64,000 bases of DNA from Micromonospora sp. MW-13 (lineage in GTDB: Bacteria > Actinomycetota > Actinomycetes > Mycobacteriales > Micromonosporaceae): the NCBI RefSeq assembly GCF_003434305.1, contig NZ_QKKX01000005.1:62001-126000 (forward strand), read 5' to 3'. A program made the position numbers and the translations under genes. This document shows, piece after piece, positions 1 to 8,205 of the stretch (position 1 is its first letter; each line of letters opens with the position of its first letter). The notes under the pieces were generated by a model that saw only the letters and a list, made by a program, of their open reading frames with translations, was not told the DNA's origin and ran no database searches.

Positions 1-449
1 ACGCACTGCCAGGCGATCAGGTCCACGCCGATACCGGTGGCGGCGAGGACCAGCGTCCCGGTGAGGCTGAGGCAGAACAGCCGGATCAGCCAGGCGGTGA
101 GCCCGGAGCGGCTGGCCCAGCGTTCCTGGTCCGGGTCCGGCGGTATCCCGGGCCGGGCGTGCAGCGCCACGTTCGCCAGGGTGAACGGCAGCAGCAGCGT
201 CCAGAGGGCCCGCTCCACGTCCCGCGCGGTCCGCGCGCCGGAGGTCAACTGCCCCCAGCTGTACGCCTCCACGGTGACCGTGTCGTCCGGCCGGGCCGCG
301 GTCGAGCGGTAGAAGCCGGTCACCTCGTCGCCGGCGACCAGCCAGGGCCGGGGGGCGTCGTCGCCCGGCCCGGGGGCCAGGCCGAGCACCTGGTCCGGGG
401 GAGTGTTGGACACCCCGTGTACGCGCAGTTCGAGCACCCGACCGGCCAT
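1..449 (-). CDS. Probable membrane protein, 3' part outside window
   Basis: The frame is open from ATG at 447-449 to the window edge (149 codons seen; the C-terminus is missing). An AGGAGG ribosome-binding site at 455-460, five bases before the ATG, fixes the start. The N-terminus carries the motif LELRVHGVSNTPPD, which I associate with actinobacterial membrane proteins that have an alpha/beta-hydrolase-like or unknown N-terminal domain. A strongly hydrophobic stretch near the visible end (LIRLFCLSLTGTLVLAATG) looks like a transmembrane segment, and another lies about 20-30 residues earlier. Function unknown. Confidence 0.75.
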   Translation of the reverse strand, partial: MAGRVLELRVHGVSNTPPDQVLGLAPGPGDDAPRPWLVAGDEVTGFYRSTAARPDDTVTVEAYSWGQLTSGARTARDVERALWTLLLPFTLANVALHARPGIPPDPDQERWASRSGLTAWLIRLFCLSLTGTLVLAATGIGVDLIAWQC

Positions 450-565
450 CGGTGCCTCCTAGTGATGGCTCCACTACCCAGAGTGCACCCTTTGGGCTTG
501 CGTCGGCCACCCCTGGAGCGAGGTGTTTTCGCAGGTCGGCTCCCTGGTGGCCGGCTGGCGGCGGG

Positions 566-1123
566 TCAGGCGATCTCGCGTACGACCCGGGCGGGGTTGC
601 CCACCGCGACGACGTTCGCCGGCAGGTCGCGGGTCACCACGGCGCCCGCGCCGACCACCGTGTTGTCGCCGATGCTCACCCCGGCCAGCACGATCACCCC
701 ACCGCCGAGCCAGACGTTGTCCCCGATCGTGATCGGCTGCGCCGCCTCCCACTTCTCCCGCCGGGGCTCCGGGTCGACCGGGTGGGTGGCCGTCAGCAGT
801 TGCACGTTCGGTCCCAGTTGGACGTCCGCGCCGATGGTGATCCGGGCCACGTCGAGGAAGACGGCGTTGAAGTTGATGAATCCGCGCGGCCCGAGGTGGA
901 TGTTCCAGCCGTAGTCGCAGTGGAACGGCGGGCGGACCCAGGCGTCCTCGCCGACCGAGCCGAGCAGCGCGCGCAGCGCGGCCAGCCGGCCCTCTGGGTC
1001 GGCCGTCGAGCTGCGGTTGAACGCCTCGTTGAGGCGGGCGGCCCGGTCCAGGTCGGCCAGGATCTCCGGGTCTTCGGCGCGGTAGAGCTCGCCGGCGAGC
1101 ATGCGGTCCTTCATGGAGGTCAT
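566..1123 (-). CDS. Sugar O-acetyltransferase, Maa/NodL/LacA type
   Basis: The 185-residue product would transfer acetyl from acetyl-CoA to a sugar hydroxyl. Residues about 4-55 match the Maa N-terminal helical domain (KDRMLAGELYRAEDPEI), followed by a left-handed beta-helix of hexapeptide repeats with the typical ITIGDNVWLGGGVIVLAG and VVAVGNPARVVREI endings. The catalytic His lies in the TATHPVD motif. Length is normal for the family. The start could be ATG 1121-1123 or ATG 1112-1114; neither has a strong ribosome-binding site. It is transcribed away from the subtilase gene across a 142-bp spacer holding a palindrome. The acceptor sugar cannot be told from sequence. Confidence 0.88.
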   Translation of the reverse strand: MTSMKDRMLAGELYRAEDPEILADLDRAARLNEAFNRSSTADPEGRLAALRALLGSVGEDAWVRPPFHCDYGWNIHLGPRGFINFNAVFLDVARITIGADVQLGPNVQLLTATHPVDPEPRREKWEAAQPITIGDNVWLGGGVIVLAGVSIGDNTVVGAGAVVTRDLPANVVAVGNPARVVREIA

Positions 1124-1189
1124 CCGCCGATCATTCCAAAGGTGCGGCCTCCACTTTGTACGAAGTTCGTCGTTTTTTCGACTTCTCTA

Positions 1190-1206
1190 TGCATACGTAG
1201 TATGCA
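1190..1206. promoter_or_regulatory. Perfect palindrome TGCATAC-GTA-GTATGCA (candidate operator)
   Basis: Seven-base arms around a 3-base centre in the spacer between the divergent acetyltransferase and subtilase genes, 59 bp before the subtilase start. The core CATAC-N3-GTATG recurs at 7206-7218. No DNA-binding protein is encoded next to it, so the ligand is unknown. Confidence 0.45.
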
Positions 1207-1265
1207 ATTCTCTCCTGTGTCAATGCGACTCCCGTCAGTGATGACGCCTCACAGAGGAGGATCCG

Positions 1266-4200
1266 TTGCATCGAACAGGAAGAAAGCGGGCCGGGCTGGC
1301 CCTGGCCCTCGGCCTGGTGCTCGCCGTGCCGCTGACCACCCCGGTCGGGGCCGCCCCGGCCACGTCCCCCGCCTCCGCCACCCCCGCCACCGGAGCCGCG
1401 CTGGCCGGCCGGGCCGCCGGCCGGCCGGCCACGGTCACGCTGGTCACCGGTGACCGGGTCACCGTCGCAGCCTCCGGCGCGGTGTCCGTCCGGCCCGGAG
1501 CCGGCCGCGACGACCTGCGCTTCCTGGTCCAGCGAAACCGGGGCCACCTCACCGTGCTGCCCCAGGACGCGCTGCCACTGCTCCGGTCGGGCCAGGTGGA
1601 CCGGCGGCTCTTCGACGTCACCGGGCTGGTCGAGGCCGGCTACGACGACGCCCACCGGGACAGCCTGCCGCTGTTGGTCTCGTACCGGTCGGGTCAGGCC
1701 CGCCGGGCCGTCGCCGGCATCGCCGGCACCCGGGTGACCCGCGACCTGCCGGCGATCGGCGGCGCGGCGGTGACGGCCGAGAAGGCTCGCGCCGGCGCGG
1801 TGTGGGGCGCGGTGACCGCCGGCCGGGCGTCCGCCCGGGTCGACACGGCGGGGGGTGTCGACCGGCTCTGGCTGGACGGCCGGCGCAAGGTGACCCTCGA
1901 CCACAGCGTGCCCCAGATCGGTGCGCCCGCCGCCCACGCGGCCGGCCTCACCGGCAAGGGCGTCACCGTCGCGGTGCTGGACACCGGCGTCGACCCCGAC
2001 CACCCCGACTTCGCCGGCCGGCTCGCCGAGTCGCGCAACTTCAGCGAGGCGCCCGAGCCGGGCGACACGGTCGGCCACGGCACCCACGTCGCCTCGATCA
2101 TCGCGGGCAGCGGCGCCGCCTCCGGCAGGAAGTACCGGGGGGTGGCCCCGGACGCCACGCTGCTCTCCGGCAAGGTCTGCGAGAGCCTCGGCTGCACCGA
2201 GTCGGCGATTCTCGCCGGCATGCAGTGGGCGGCGGCGGAGAAGCACGCCACCGTGGTCAACCTGAGCCTCGGTGGAATGGACACCCCCGACGTGGATCCG
2301 CTGGAGCAGGCGGTGCAGACCCTCACCGCGCAGACCGGCACCCTCTTCGTCATCGCCGCCGGCAACGACGGCTCCGACGGCTCGGTCGGCTCCCCGGCCA
2401 GCGCGGACGCCGCCCTGGCGGTCGGCGCGGTCGACCGCGCCGACGAACTGGCCAACTTCTCCAGCCGGGGCCCCCGAGTCGGCGACGACGCCCTCAAGCC
2501 GGACCTCACCGCCCCCGGCGTGGAGATCGTCGCGGCTCGGGCGGCCGGCAGCGACCTCGGCGAGCCGGTCGGCGAGAACTACATGACGCTCTCCGGCACC
2601 TCGATGGCCACCCCGCACGTCGCCGGCTCGGCGGCACTGCTCGCCCAGCGGCACCCCGACTGGCAGGCCGGCGCGCTCAAGTCGACCCTGATGGCCTCGG
2701 CCAAGCCGCATCCCGGGCAGACCGCCTACCAGCAGGGCGCGGGCCGGGTCGACGTGGCCCGGGCGATCGGCCAGCAGGTCACCAGCGAGCCGGCAAGCGT
2801 GTCCTTCGGCCGGGCCGAGTGGCCGCACGGCGACGACACCGCGATCGCCCGCACGGTGACCTGGCGCAACTCCGGGTCCGCGCCGGTCACCCTCGACCTC
2901 ACGGTCGAGGCCACCGGGCCGGACGGCGAGCCGGCCCCGGCCGGTGTGTTCCGGCTCGGCGCGTCCCAGGTCACCGTGCCGGCCGGCGGTCAGGCCGGGG
3001 TGCCGGTCACCGCCGACACCCGGGTGGACGGCCCGGACGGCTACTACACCGGCCGGGTCGTCGCCCGGTCCGGCGCGACGGTGGCGGTCACCCCGATCGC
3101 GGTGCACCGCGAGGTGGAGAGCTACGACGTCACCGTCAGCCACGTCGGCCGGGACGGCAGGCCCGCCACCGAGTACGGCACCGCCCTGGTCGCCCTGGAC
3201 GCCTTCGACTTCCCCACGGACGTCTACGACGCCGACGGCACGGCGACCGTGCGCGTCCCGAAGGGGCGGTACGGGCTGGCCAGCTTCCTGTTCGCCACCG
3301 ACGCGAACGGCGAGCCCACCGGGGCCACCCTGCTCGCCCGGCCCGAGCTGGTCGTCGACCGGGCGCTCCGGCTCACCCTCGACGCCCGCACCGCGAAGCC
3401 GGTGCTGAACACGGTGCCGCAGCGCGGCGCGACCCCGCGGCTGGTGGACGTCAGCGCGGTCTTCTTCGCAGAGGACACGAGCGCGTACTCGTTCGGCCTG
3501 TGGAGCTTCGGCTTCGAAGGGCTGACCAGCGGGCAGATCGGCGCGCCGAGCACGCCGGAGAAGTTCGTCGCCACGATCGGCAGCCAGTGGGCCGACCGGG
3601 AGGCGGCCAGCAGCCCCTACCTGTACGCGCTGCTGGAGGCGTTCCCCGGCCGGATGCCGACCGGCTTCGTCAAGCACTACCGCAGCCGGGACCTGGCCAC
3701 CGTCGTGCACACCTTCCGGGACGCCTACCCGGGGCTGGAGGCCGAGCGGATGGTCATGGGCGAGGTGGAGTACAACACGGGCGGCTCCGCCCTGATCCTG
3801 CGCACCGCGACGCCCGGCCGCCGGGTCGAGCACTACAGCACCAACCATGTGCGGTGGAGCAGCGAGTTGGACTTCGGCACCCGCGACCCCGAGGGCTGGC
3901 TGGAGACGCAGGCGGTGCTGCTCTCGCCGGTGACGGCGTACCGGGCCGGCCGGACGCACCACGAGACCTGGGGCGTCGCCCCCTACGCGCCGTCCTTCCC
4001 GGCGCGGCGCTGGCCGTCGGACGGGATCACCCGCACGGGTGACGTCGTCGTGGTCGACCTGCCCATGCACAGCGACGCCCACGGGCACGCCGGCGGGTCG
4101 CTCAACGACCCCCAGTGGACCAGGCTGTACCGCGAGGGCAAGCTGGTCGGGGAGAGCGAATACCCGGGGTACGGGGAGTTCAGGGTGCCGGCGGGCGCGG

Positions 4201-4634
4201 CGAACTACCGGCTGGAGACCTCGGCGAAGCGCGGCTTCACCGACCTGAGCACCGAGGTCACCAGCGCCTGGACGTTCCGGTCCCGGCACGTCCCCGGCGA
4301 CGACTTCGCGGCGCTGCCGGCGATGGCGGTGCGCTTCGACCCGGCGCTGCGCGACGACAACAGCGCCCCCGCCGGGCGGTCCTTCACCGTTCCGGTGCGG
4401 GTGGAGCGGCAGGCCGGAGCCCCGGCGGCCAAGGTCGCCGCGCTGACCGTCGACGCCTCCTACGACGGCGGGAAGACCTGGCACGAGGCGGAGCTGCGCC
4501 GCCAGGGCTCCGGCTGGGCGGCCACGCTCAGACACCCGGCCGGCGCCGGTCACGTCTCGCTGCGAGCCGCCGCGAAGGACACCGCCGGAAACACGGTGAC
4601 CACGCGGATCATCCAGGCGTACCGGCTGCGCTGA
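1266..4634 (+). CDS. Secreted S8-family subtilisin-like serine protease
   Basis: A 1122-residue secreted protease. It starts at TTG 1266 behind AGAGGAGG, the only start with a good ribosome-binding site. A Sec signal peptide (basic HRTGRKRAG, hydrophobic core, Ala-rich cleavage region) occupies about residues 1-35. The catalytic triad is visible: Asp239 in VAVLDTGVDPDHPD, His271 in GHGTHVAS and Ser446 in SGTSMATPHVAG. A propeptide-like region lies before residue 200. The roughly 600 residues after the catalytic domain form beta-rich domains of unknown role, common in long actinobacterial subtilases. It is monocistronic, with a palindrome upstream and a 15-bp inverted repeat just after the stop. 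It likely degrades extracellular protein; substrate unknown. Confidence 0.93.
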   Translation: MHRTGRKRAGLALALGLVLAVPLTTPVGAAPATSPASATPATGAALAGRAAGRPATVTLVTGDRVTVAASGAVSVRPGAGRDDLRFLVQRNRGHLTVLPQDALPLLRSGQVDRRLFDVTGLVEAGYDDAHRDSLPLLVSYRSGQARRAVAGIAGTRVTRDLPAIGGAAVTAEKARAGAVWGAVTAGRASARVDTAGGVDRLWLDGRRKVTLDHSVPQIGAPAAHAAGLTGKGVTVAVLDTGVDPDHPDFAGRLAESRNFSEAPEPGDTVGHGTHVASIIAGSGAASGRKYRGVAPDATLLSGKVCESLGCTESAILAGMQWAAAEKHATVVNLSLGGMDTPDVDPLEQAVQTLTAQTGTLFVIAAGNDGSDGSVGSPASADAALAVGAVDRADELANFSSRGPRVGDDALKPDLTAPGVEIVAARAAGSDLGEPVGENYMTLSGTSMATPHVAGSAALLAQRHPDWQAGALKSTLMASAKPHPGQTAYQQGAGRVDVARAIGQQVTSEPASVSFGRAEWPHGDDTAIARTVTWRNSGSAPVTLDLTVEATGPDGEPAPAGVFRLGASQVTVPAGGQAGVPVTADTRVDGPDGYYTGRVVARSGATVAVTPIAVHREVESYDVTVSHVGRDGRPATEYGTALVALDAFDFPTDVYDADGTATVRVPKGRYGLASFLFATDANGEPTGATLLARPELVVDRALRLTLDARTAKPVLNTVPQRGATPRLVDVSAVFFAEDTSAYSFGLWSFGFEGLTSGQIGAPSTPEKFVATIGSQWADREAASSPYLYALLEAFPGRMPTGFVKHYRSRDLATVVHTFRDAYPGLEAERMVMGEVEYNTGGSALILRTATPGRRVEHYSTNHVRWSSELDFGTRDPEGWLETQAVLLSPVTAYRAGRTHHETWGVAPYAPSFPARRWPSDGITRTGDVVVVDLPMHSDAHGHAGGSLNDPQWTRLYREGKLVGESEYPGYGEFRVPAGAANYRLETSAKRGFTDLSTEVTSAWTFRSRHVPGDDFAALPAMAVRFDPALRDDNSAPAGRSFTVPVRVERQAGAPAAKVAALTVDASYDGGKTWHEAELRRQGSGWAATLRHPAGAGHVSLRAAAKDTAGNTVTTRIIQAYRLR

Positions 4635-4640
4635 ACCGGT

Positions 4641-4676
4641 GTCCGGGCCCGGCGGCACGTCCCGCCGGGCCCGGAC
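4641..4676 (+). terminator. Terminator of subtilase gene
   Basis: Perfect 15-bp arms (4641-4655 and 4662-4676) with a 6-base loop, starting 7 bp after the subtilase stop codon. There is no T-tract, as is usual for actinobacterial hairpin terminators. Confidence 0.7.
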
Positions 4677-4688
4677 CCGTGTTGTCCT

Positions 4689-4753
4689 CCGTCGGCGGTG
4701 CCGTCGCCTGGCCTCGGTGACCCGGAGGCCGGGCCGCGCGGCACCGCCGACGG
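4689..4753 (-). terminator. Terminator of dapD
   Basis: Perfect 15-bp arms (4689-4703 and 4739-4753) immediately after the dapD stop on the minus strand. The intervening 35 bases contain a small GGCCTC/GAGGCC hairpin of their own. With the adjacent hairpin at 4641-4676 it separates two convergent genes. Confidence 0.65.
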
Positions 4754-4756
4754 TCG

Positions 4757-5716
4757 TCAGTCGTTGGCGTGCAGGGCGGCGTTCAGCTCGATGCCCCGGC
4801 CGGTGCGGGGGCGGGCCTCCAGCGCGCCGGTGACCGAGTTGCGCCAGAACAGCAGGCCGTCGACGCCGGACAGGTCGCGGGCCTTGACCACCCGACCGTC
4901 CGGGAGGGCGATCTTCGAGGCGGCGGTGACGTAGCAGCCGGCCTCGACCACACAGTCGTCGCCGAGGGAGATGCCGACTCCGGCGTTCGCACCGATCAGG
5001 CTGCGCTCGCCGATGCTGATCTTCTCGGTGCCGCCGCCGGACAGCGTGCCCATGATCGACGCGCCGCCGCCGACGTCGGAGCCGTCGCCGACCAGCACGC
5101 CCTGCACGATGCGCCCCTCGACCATCGAGGTGCCGAGCGTGCCGGCGTTGAAGTTGACGAAGCCCTCGTGCATCACGGTGGTGCCGGCGGCGAGGTGGGC
5201 GCCGAGCCGGACCCGGTCCGCGTCGGCGATCCGCACCCCCGAGGGAACCACGTAGTCGGTCATCCGGGGGAACTTGTCCACCCCGTACACGCTCAGGTGG
5301 CGGCCGGCGGCCCGCTCGATCACCCGCAGCTCGTCGACCCGCTCCGGCGGGCACGGCCCGGCCGACGTCCAGGCCACGTTCGCCAGCTTGCCGAAGATGC
5401 CGTCGAGGTTCAGCTCGTTGGGCCGCACCAGGCGGTGGGAGAGCAGGTGCAACCTCAGGTACGCGTCGGCGGCATCCTTGATCGGCTCGTCCAGCGACCC
5501 GAGCACCGTGACCACCTGGGCGGTACGCAGGCCGGGCAGCGCCCGCTCGCCGACCGCCCCCGGCGGCAGGTCGAGCACGTCCGCCTCATCCTCGCCGGGG
5601 ACCAGCGGCAGCTCGCCGAGCCCCAGCTTGCCCGTCGGGTACCAGGTGTCGAGCACCTGCTCGTCAGCGGTGATGGTGGCCAGGCCGATGCCCCACGCAG
5701 GCTGTGCAGTCGTCAC
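4757..5716 (-). CDS. dapD: Tetrahydrodipicolinate N-succinyltransferase
   Basis: DapD succinylates tetrahydrodipicolinate with succinyl-CoA in the diaminopimelate/lysine pathway, feeding peptidoglycan. The 319-residue product has the actinobacterial-type N-terminal domain followed by left-handed beta-helix repeats (IVQGVLVGDGSDVGGGAS, KISIGERSLIGANAGVGIS). Length agrees with mycobacterial DapD. The start is GTG 5714-5716, not the longer upstream frame: a -10 box TACCTT ends 7 bases before it, giving a leaderless message, and MTTAQPAWGIGLAT matches where homologues begin. It is divergent from dapE, which acts two steps later. Confidence 0.95.
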   Translation of the reverse strand: MTTAQPAWGIGLATITADEQVLDTWYPTGKLGLGELPLVPGEDEADVLDLPPGAVGERALPGLRTAQVVTVLGSLDEPIKDAADAYLRLHLLSHRLVRPNELNLDGIFGKLANVAWTSAGPCPPERVDELRVIERAAGRHLSVYGVDKFPRMTDYVVPSGVRIADADRVRLGAHLAAGTTVMHEGFVNFNAGTLGTSMVEGRIVQGVLVGDGSDVGGGASIMGTLSGGGTEKISIGERSLIGANAGVGISLGDDCVVEAGCYVTAASKIALPDGRVVKARDLSGVDGLLFWRNSVTGALEARPRTGRGIELNAALHAND

Positions 5717-5740
5717 GCCTGTGAAGGTACCGTGCGAACC
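5717..5740. promoter_or_regulatory. Symmetric bidirectional leaderless promoter, dapD/dapE
   Basis: Only 24 bp separate the two start codons. Plus strand: TACCGT at 5728-5733, 7 bases, then ATG 5741. Minus strand: TACCTT (5729 down to 5724), 7 bases, then GTG 5716. Both hexamers fit TANNNT and share the TA step at 5728-5729, which is the exact centre between the two starts. Neither side has room for a ribosome-binding site. Confidence 0.75.
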
Positions 5741-6814
5741 ATGGAGAACCCGCTGACCCCCGAGGTCCTCGCCGATCCGGTGGCGTTGACCCGTGCCCTG
5801 GTCGACATAGAGTCCGTCTCTCTCAACGAGAAGGCGATCGCCGACTGCGTCGAGCAGGTGCTGCGCGGAGTGCCGCACCTGACCACGTTCCGGCACGGCA
5901 ACACCATCATGGCGCGTACCGACCTGGGGAGAGCCTCCCGCGTGGTGCTCGCGGGGCACCTGGACACCGTCCCGCTGAACAACAACTTCCCGTCGACCAT
6001 GCGCGGCGACCTGATGTACGGCTGCGGGACCTCGGACATGAAGTCCGGGGTGGCGTACGCGCTGCACCTGGCGGTGACCCTGCCCGAGCCGAAGTACGAC
6101 GTGACGTACTTCTTCTACGAGGCCGAGGAGATCGAGTCGAAGTACAACGGCCTCTTCCTGGTCGCCGAGGCGTACCCGGAGTGGCTCCAGGCGGACTTCG
6201 CGGTGCTGCTGGAGCCGACGTACGGGATCGTGGAGGCCGGCTGCCAGGGCACCATGCGGGCGGTGGTGACCACCACCGGCGTCCGGGCCCACTCGGCGCG
6301 CTCCTGGCACGGGGTGAACGCCATCCACGCCGCCGGCGAGGTGCTGCGCCGCCTGTCCGGGTACGAGGCGCGGCGGGTCACCATCGACGGCTGTGACTAC
6401 CGAGAGGGCATGAACGCGGTCCGGATCAGCGGCGGGGTCGCCGGCAACGTGGTGCCGGACCACTGTGAGATCGAGGTGAACTACCGGTTCGCGCCGGACC
6501 GGACGCCGGCCGAGGCCGAGGCGCACCTGCTTGAGGTCTTCGCGGGCTTCGAGCTGCGGGTGACCGATGCGGCGGCCGGGGCGGCGCCCGGGCTGGACGC
6601 GCCCCCGGCGAAGGAGTTCCTGGCAGCGGTCGGCGCCGCGCCGATCGGTAAGCTGGGCTGGACGGACGTGGCCCGCTTCGCCGCGATGGGCATCCCGGCG
6701 CTGAACTTCGGCCCGGGGGATCCCAACCTGGCCCACCACCCGGACGAGCACGTCGAGATCAGCAAGATCCGCGACGGGGCGGCCACCCTGCACCGCTGGC
6801 TCACCCCCGCCTGA
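5741..6814 (+). CDS. dapE: Succinyl-diaminopimelate desuccinylase
   Basis: DapE hydrolyses N-succinyl-L,L-diaminopimelate to L,L-diaminopimelate and succinate. The 357-residue M20-family protein shows the metal-binding signature LAGHLDTVPLNNN, the bridging Asp in GCGTSDMKSGVA, the catalytic Glu pair in YEAEEIES, and a C-terminal zinc-ligand region GPGDPNLAHHPDEHV. ATG 5741 is chosen because a TACCGT -10 box ends 7 bases upstream; the in-frame extension upstream is antisense to dapD. It pairs with divergent dapD across a shared promoter. Confidence 0.95.
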   Translation: MENPLTPEVLADPVALTRALVDIESVSLNEKAIADCVEQVLRGVPHLTTFRHGNTIMARTDLGRASRVVLAGHLDTVPLNNNFPSTMRGDLMYGCGTSDMKSGVAYALHLAVTLPEPKYDVTYFFYEAEEIESKYNGLFLVAEAYPEWLQADFAVLLEPTYGIVEAGCQGTMRAVVTTTGVRAHSARSWHGVNAIHAAGEVLRRLSGYEARRVTIDGCDYREGMNAVRISGGVAGNVVPDHCEIEVNYRFAPDRTPAEAEAHLLEVFAGFELRVTDAAAGAAPGLDAPPAKEFLAAVGAAPIGKLGWTDVARFAAMGIPALNFGPGDPNLAHHPDEHVEISKIRDGAATLHRWLTPA

Positions 6815-6849
6815 GCCCGCAGTTCCCGCGCCGACCGGCCCGGCCCCCG

Positions 6850-6950
6850 TCTGGGCCTGGAAGCCTGGGCCGGGGCCTGGCTGGGGGCCTGGTCTGGCCG
6901 GGGCCTGGTCTGGGGCGCGGTCTGGCCGGGGGCATGGTCTGGCCGGGCGG
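6850..6950. repeat. G-rich imperfect tandem repeats
   Basis: The element GGTCTGGCCGGG recurs at 6891, 6919 and 6936 among other GGGGCCTGG-type units, in the non-coding gap between the convergent dapE and the 55-residue gene. The plus strand is rich in short G runs. No hairpin terminator stands out. Confidence 0.6.
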
Positions 6951-7005
6951 CCTGCCGCACCGTGGTCCGGTGGGCGGGCCGCCCGGCCGGCAGCCGTACG
7001 GCCGG

Positions 7006-7173
7006 TCAGGCGGTCGGGGACAGGGACGACTCGGGGCGGGTGTCGGTCGGGTCGGCGGTGAGGTCGGCGGCGATGGCTTCCATCTGCCGGGCGCGGCGGC
7101 GTTCGGCCACCACGTCCCGGATCCGTCGCTGCATCTGCCGACGGATCCGGATCATCTCGCTGTTACTGATCAC
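7006..7173 (-). CDS. Small basic hypothetical protein (55 aa)
   Basis: It starts at GTG 7171-7173 behind GGAGGAG (spacing 5). The longer frame upstream to 7317 has no start signal and is rejected. The product is Arg-rich (MIRIRRQMQRRIRDVVAERR) and probably a single long helix with an acidic, Pro/Ser-rich tail. No family recognised. A palindrome CATACC-C-GGTATG lies 33 bp upstream and may regulate it. Convergent with dapE. Confidence 0.6.
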   Translation of the reverse strand: MISNSEMIRIRRQMQRRIRDVVAERRRARQMEAIAADLTADPTDTRPESSLSPTA

Positions 7174-7205
7174 GCTGGCTCCTCCCCCGAAGGCGCGTGC
7201 CGGGG

Positions 7206-7218
7206 CATACCCGGTATG
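7206..7218. promoter_or_regulatory. Palindrome CATACC-C-GGTATG (candidate operator)
   Basis: Six-base arms around a single central base, 33 bp upstream of the 55-residue gene and inside the spacer shared with the first LOG-family gene. Its CATAC-N3-GTATG core matches the element at 1190-1206. Confidence 0.4.
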
Positions 7219-7336
7219 TGAATAGTAAGACGTACGTGCGACCGAATTAGTTGCCCCGGTGGTGGAAAATTTCTCCGCCCCACCGTTGTCGTCCGTCGCC
7301 TGGTGCGGGCACCGCACCCTGCGGGTGCCCCTCCAC

Positions 7337-7349
7337 TACGGTTGCTCCC
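7337..7349 (+). promoter_or_regulatory. Leaderless promoter -10, TACGGT
   Basis: TACGGT at 7337-7342 followed by 7 bases and ATG 7350, with no ribosome-binding site between. Confidence 0.6.
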
Positions 7350-8201
7350 ATGAGCGACAGCAACGGACGAGGTCCGGGCCGCGAGCGGGGGCGGGAACGG
7401 CACCGGGGCGCCGTCACGCTGCGCCGCCAGGCCATCCCGACGAGCACCGCCGACCAGCGGCTGCTGGACTCCCGGGGCCGCGGCGACTGGAAGACCAAGG
7501 ACGCCTGGCGGGCCCTGCGCATCCTGTCGGAGTTCGTCGAGGGCTTCGACACCCTGGCCGACCTGCCGCCGGCGGTCAGCGTCTTCGGCTCGGCCCGGAG
7601 CAAGCCGGACAGCCCGGAGTGCCGGCTGGCCGAGGAGGTGGGCGCCGCCCTGGCCCGGGCCGGGTACGCGGTGATCACCGGTGGCGGACCGGGCGTGATG
7701 GAGGCGGCCAACCGGGGCGCCAGCGAGGCCGGCGGGCTCTCCGTCGGGCTCGGCATCGAGCTGCCGTTCGAGCAGGGACTCAACGACTGGGTCGACCTGG
7801 CCATCGACTTCCGGTACTTCTTCGCCCGCAAGACCATGTTCGTCAAGTACGCCCAGGCGTTCGTGGTGCTGCCCGGCGGCTTCGGCACGATGGACGAGCT
7901 GTTCGAGGCGTTGACCCTGGTGCAGACCGGCAAGGTCACCCGGTTCCCGGTGGTGCTGATGGGGGTGGCCTACTGGCGCGGTCTGCTCGACTGGCTGCGC
8001 GACACGATGGCGGTCGAGGGCAAGATCGGGCCGGTCGACCTGGAGCTGATCTGCCTCACCGACGACGTCGACGCGGCGGTCCGGCACATCGTGGAGGCCG
8101 AGGCCGTGCTCTCCGCCGAGCAGGAGGCGGTCCGCGAGGAGGCCGTCGCTCGGACCGCGGCGGACCAGCAGGCCGCCGCCGAGCAGGGCCGGGAGGGCTG
8201 A
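7350..8201 (+). CDS. LOG-family protein (TIGR00730), first copy
   Basis: A 283-residue Rossmann-fold protein of the LOG / cytokinin-riboside-monophosphate phosphoribohydrolase family. It shows the family motifs ITGGGPGVMEAANRGA and LPGGFGTMDELFEAL, the latter holding the catalytic and nucleotide-binding PGGxGTxxE. Residues 1-60 form a charged, disordered N-terminal extension; the C-terminus is a charged helix rich in Glu and Ala. In bacteria these proteins hydrolyse nucleoside 5'-monophosphates, but the physiological substrate is unsettled. Start at ATG 7350 with a leaderless -10. A second, shorter LOG gene follows after 4 bp. Confidence 0.9.
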   Translation: MSDSNGRGPGRERGRERHRGAVTLRRQAIPTSTADQRLLDSRGRGDWKTKDAWRALRILSEFVEGFDTLADLPPAVSVFGSARSKPDSPECRLAEEVGAALARAGYAVITGGGPGVMEAANRGASEAGGLSVGLGIELPFEQGLNDWVDLAIDFRYFFARKTMFVKYAQAFVVLPGGFGTMDELFEALTLVQTGKVTRFPVVLMGVAYWRGLLDWLRDTMAVEGKIGPVDLELICLTDDVDAAVRHIVEAEAVLSAEQEAVREEAVARTAADQQAAAEQGREG

Positions 8202-8205
8202 TCCG

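Noticed and set aside
1131..5354. Minus-strand open frame of 1407 codons
   Set aside because: Antisense to the subtilase, with Arg/Gly/Pro-rich composition and no start signal or motif.
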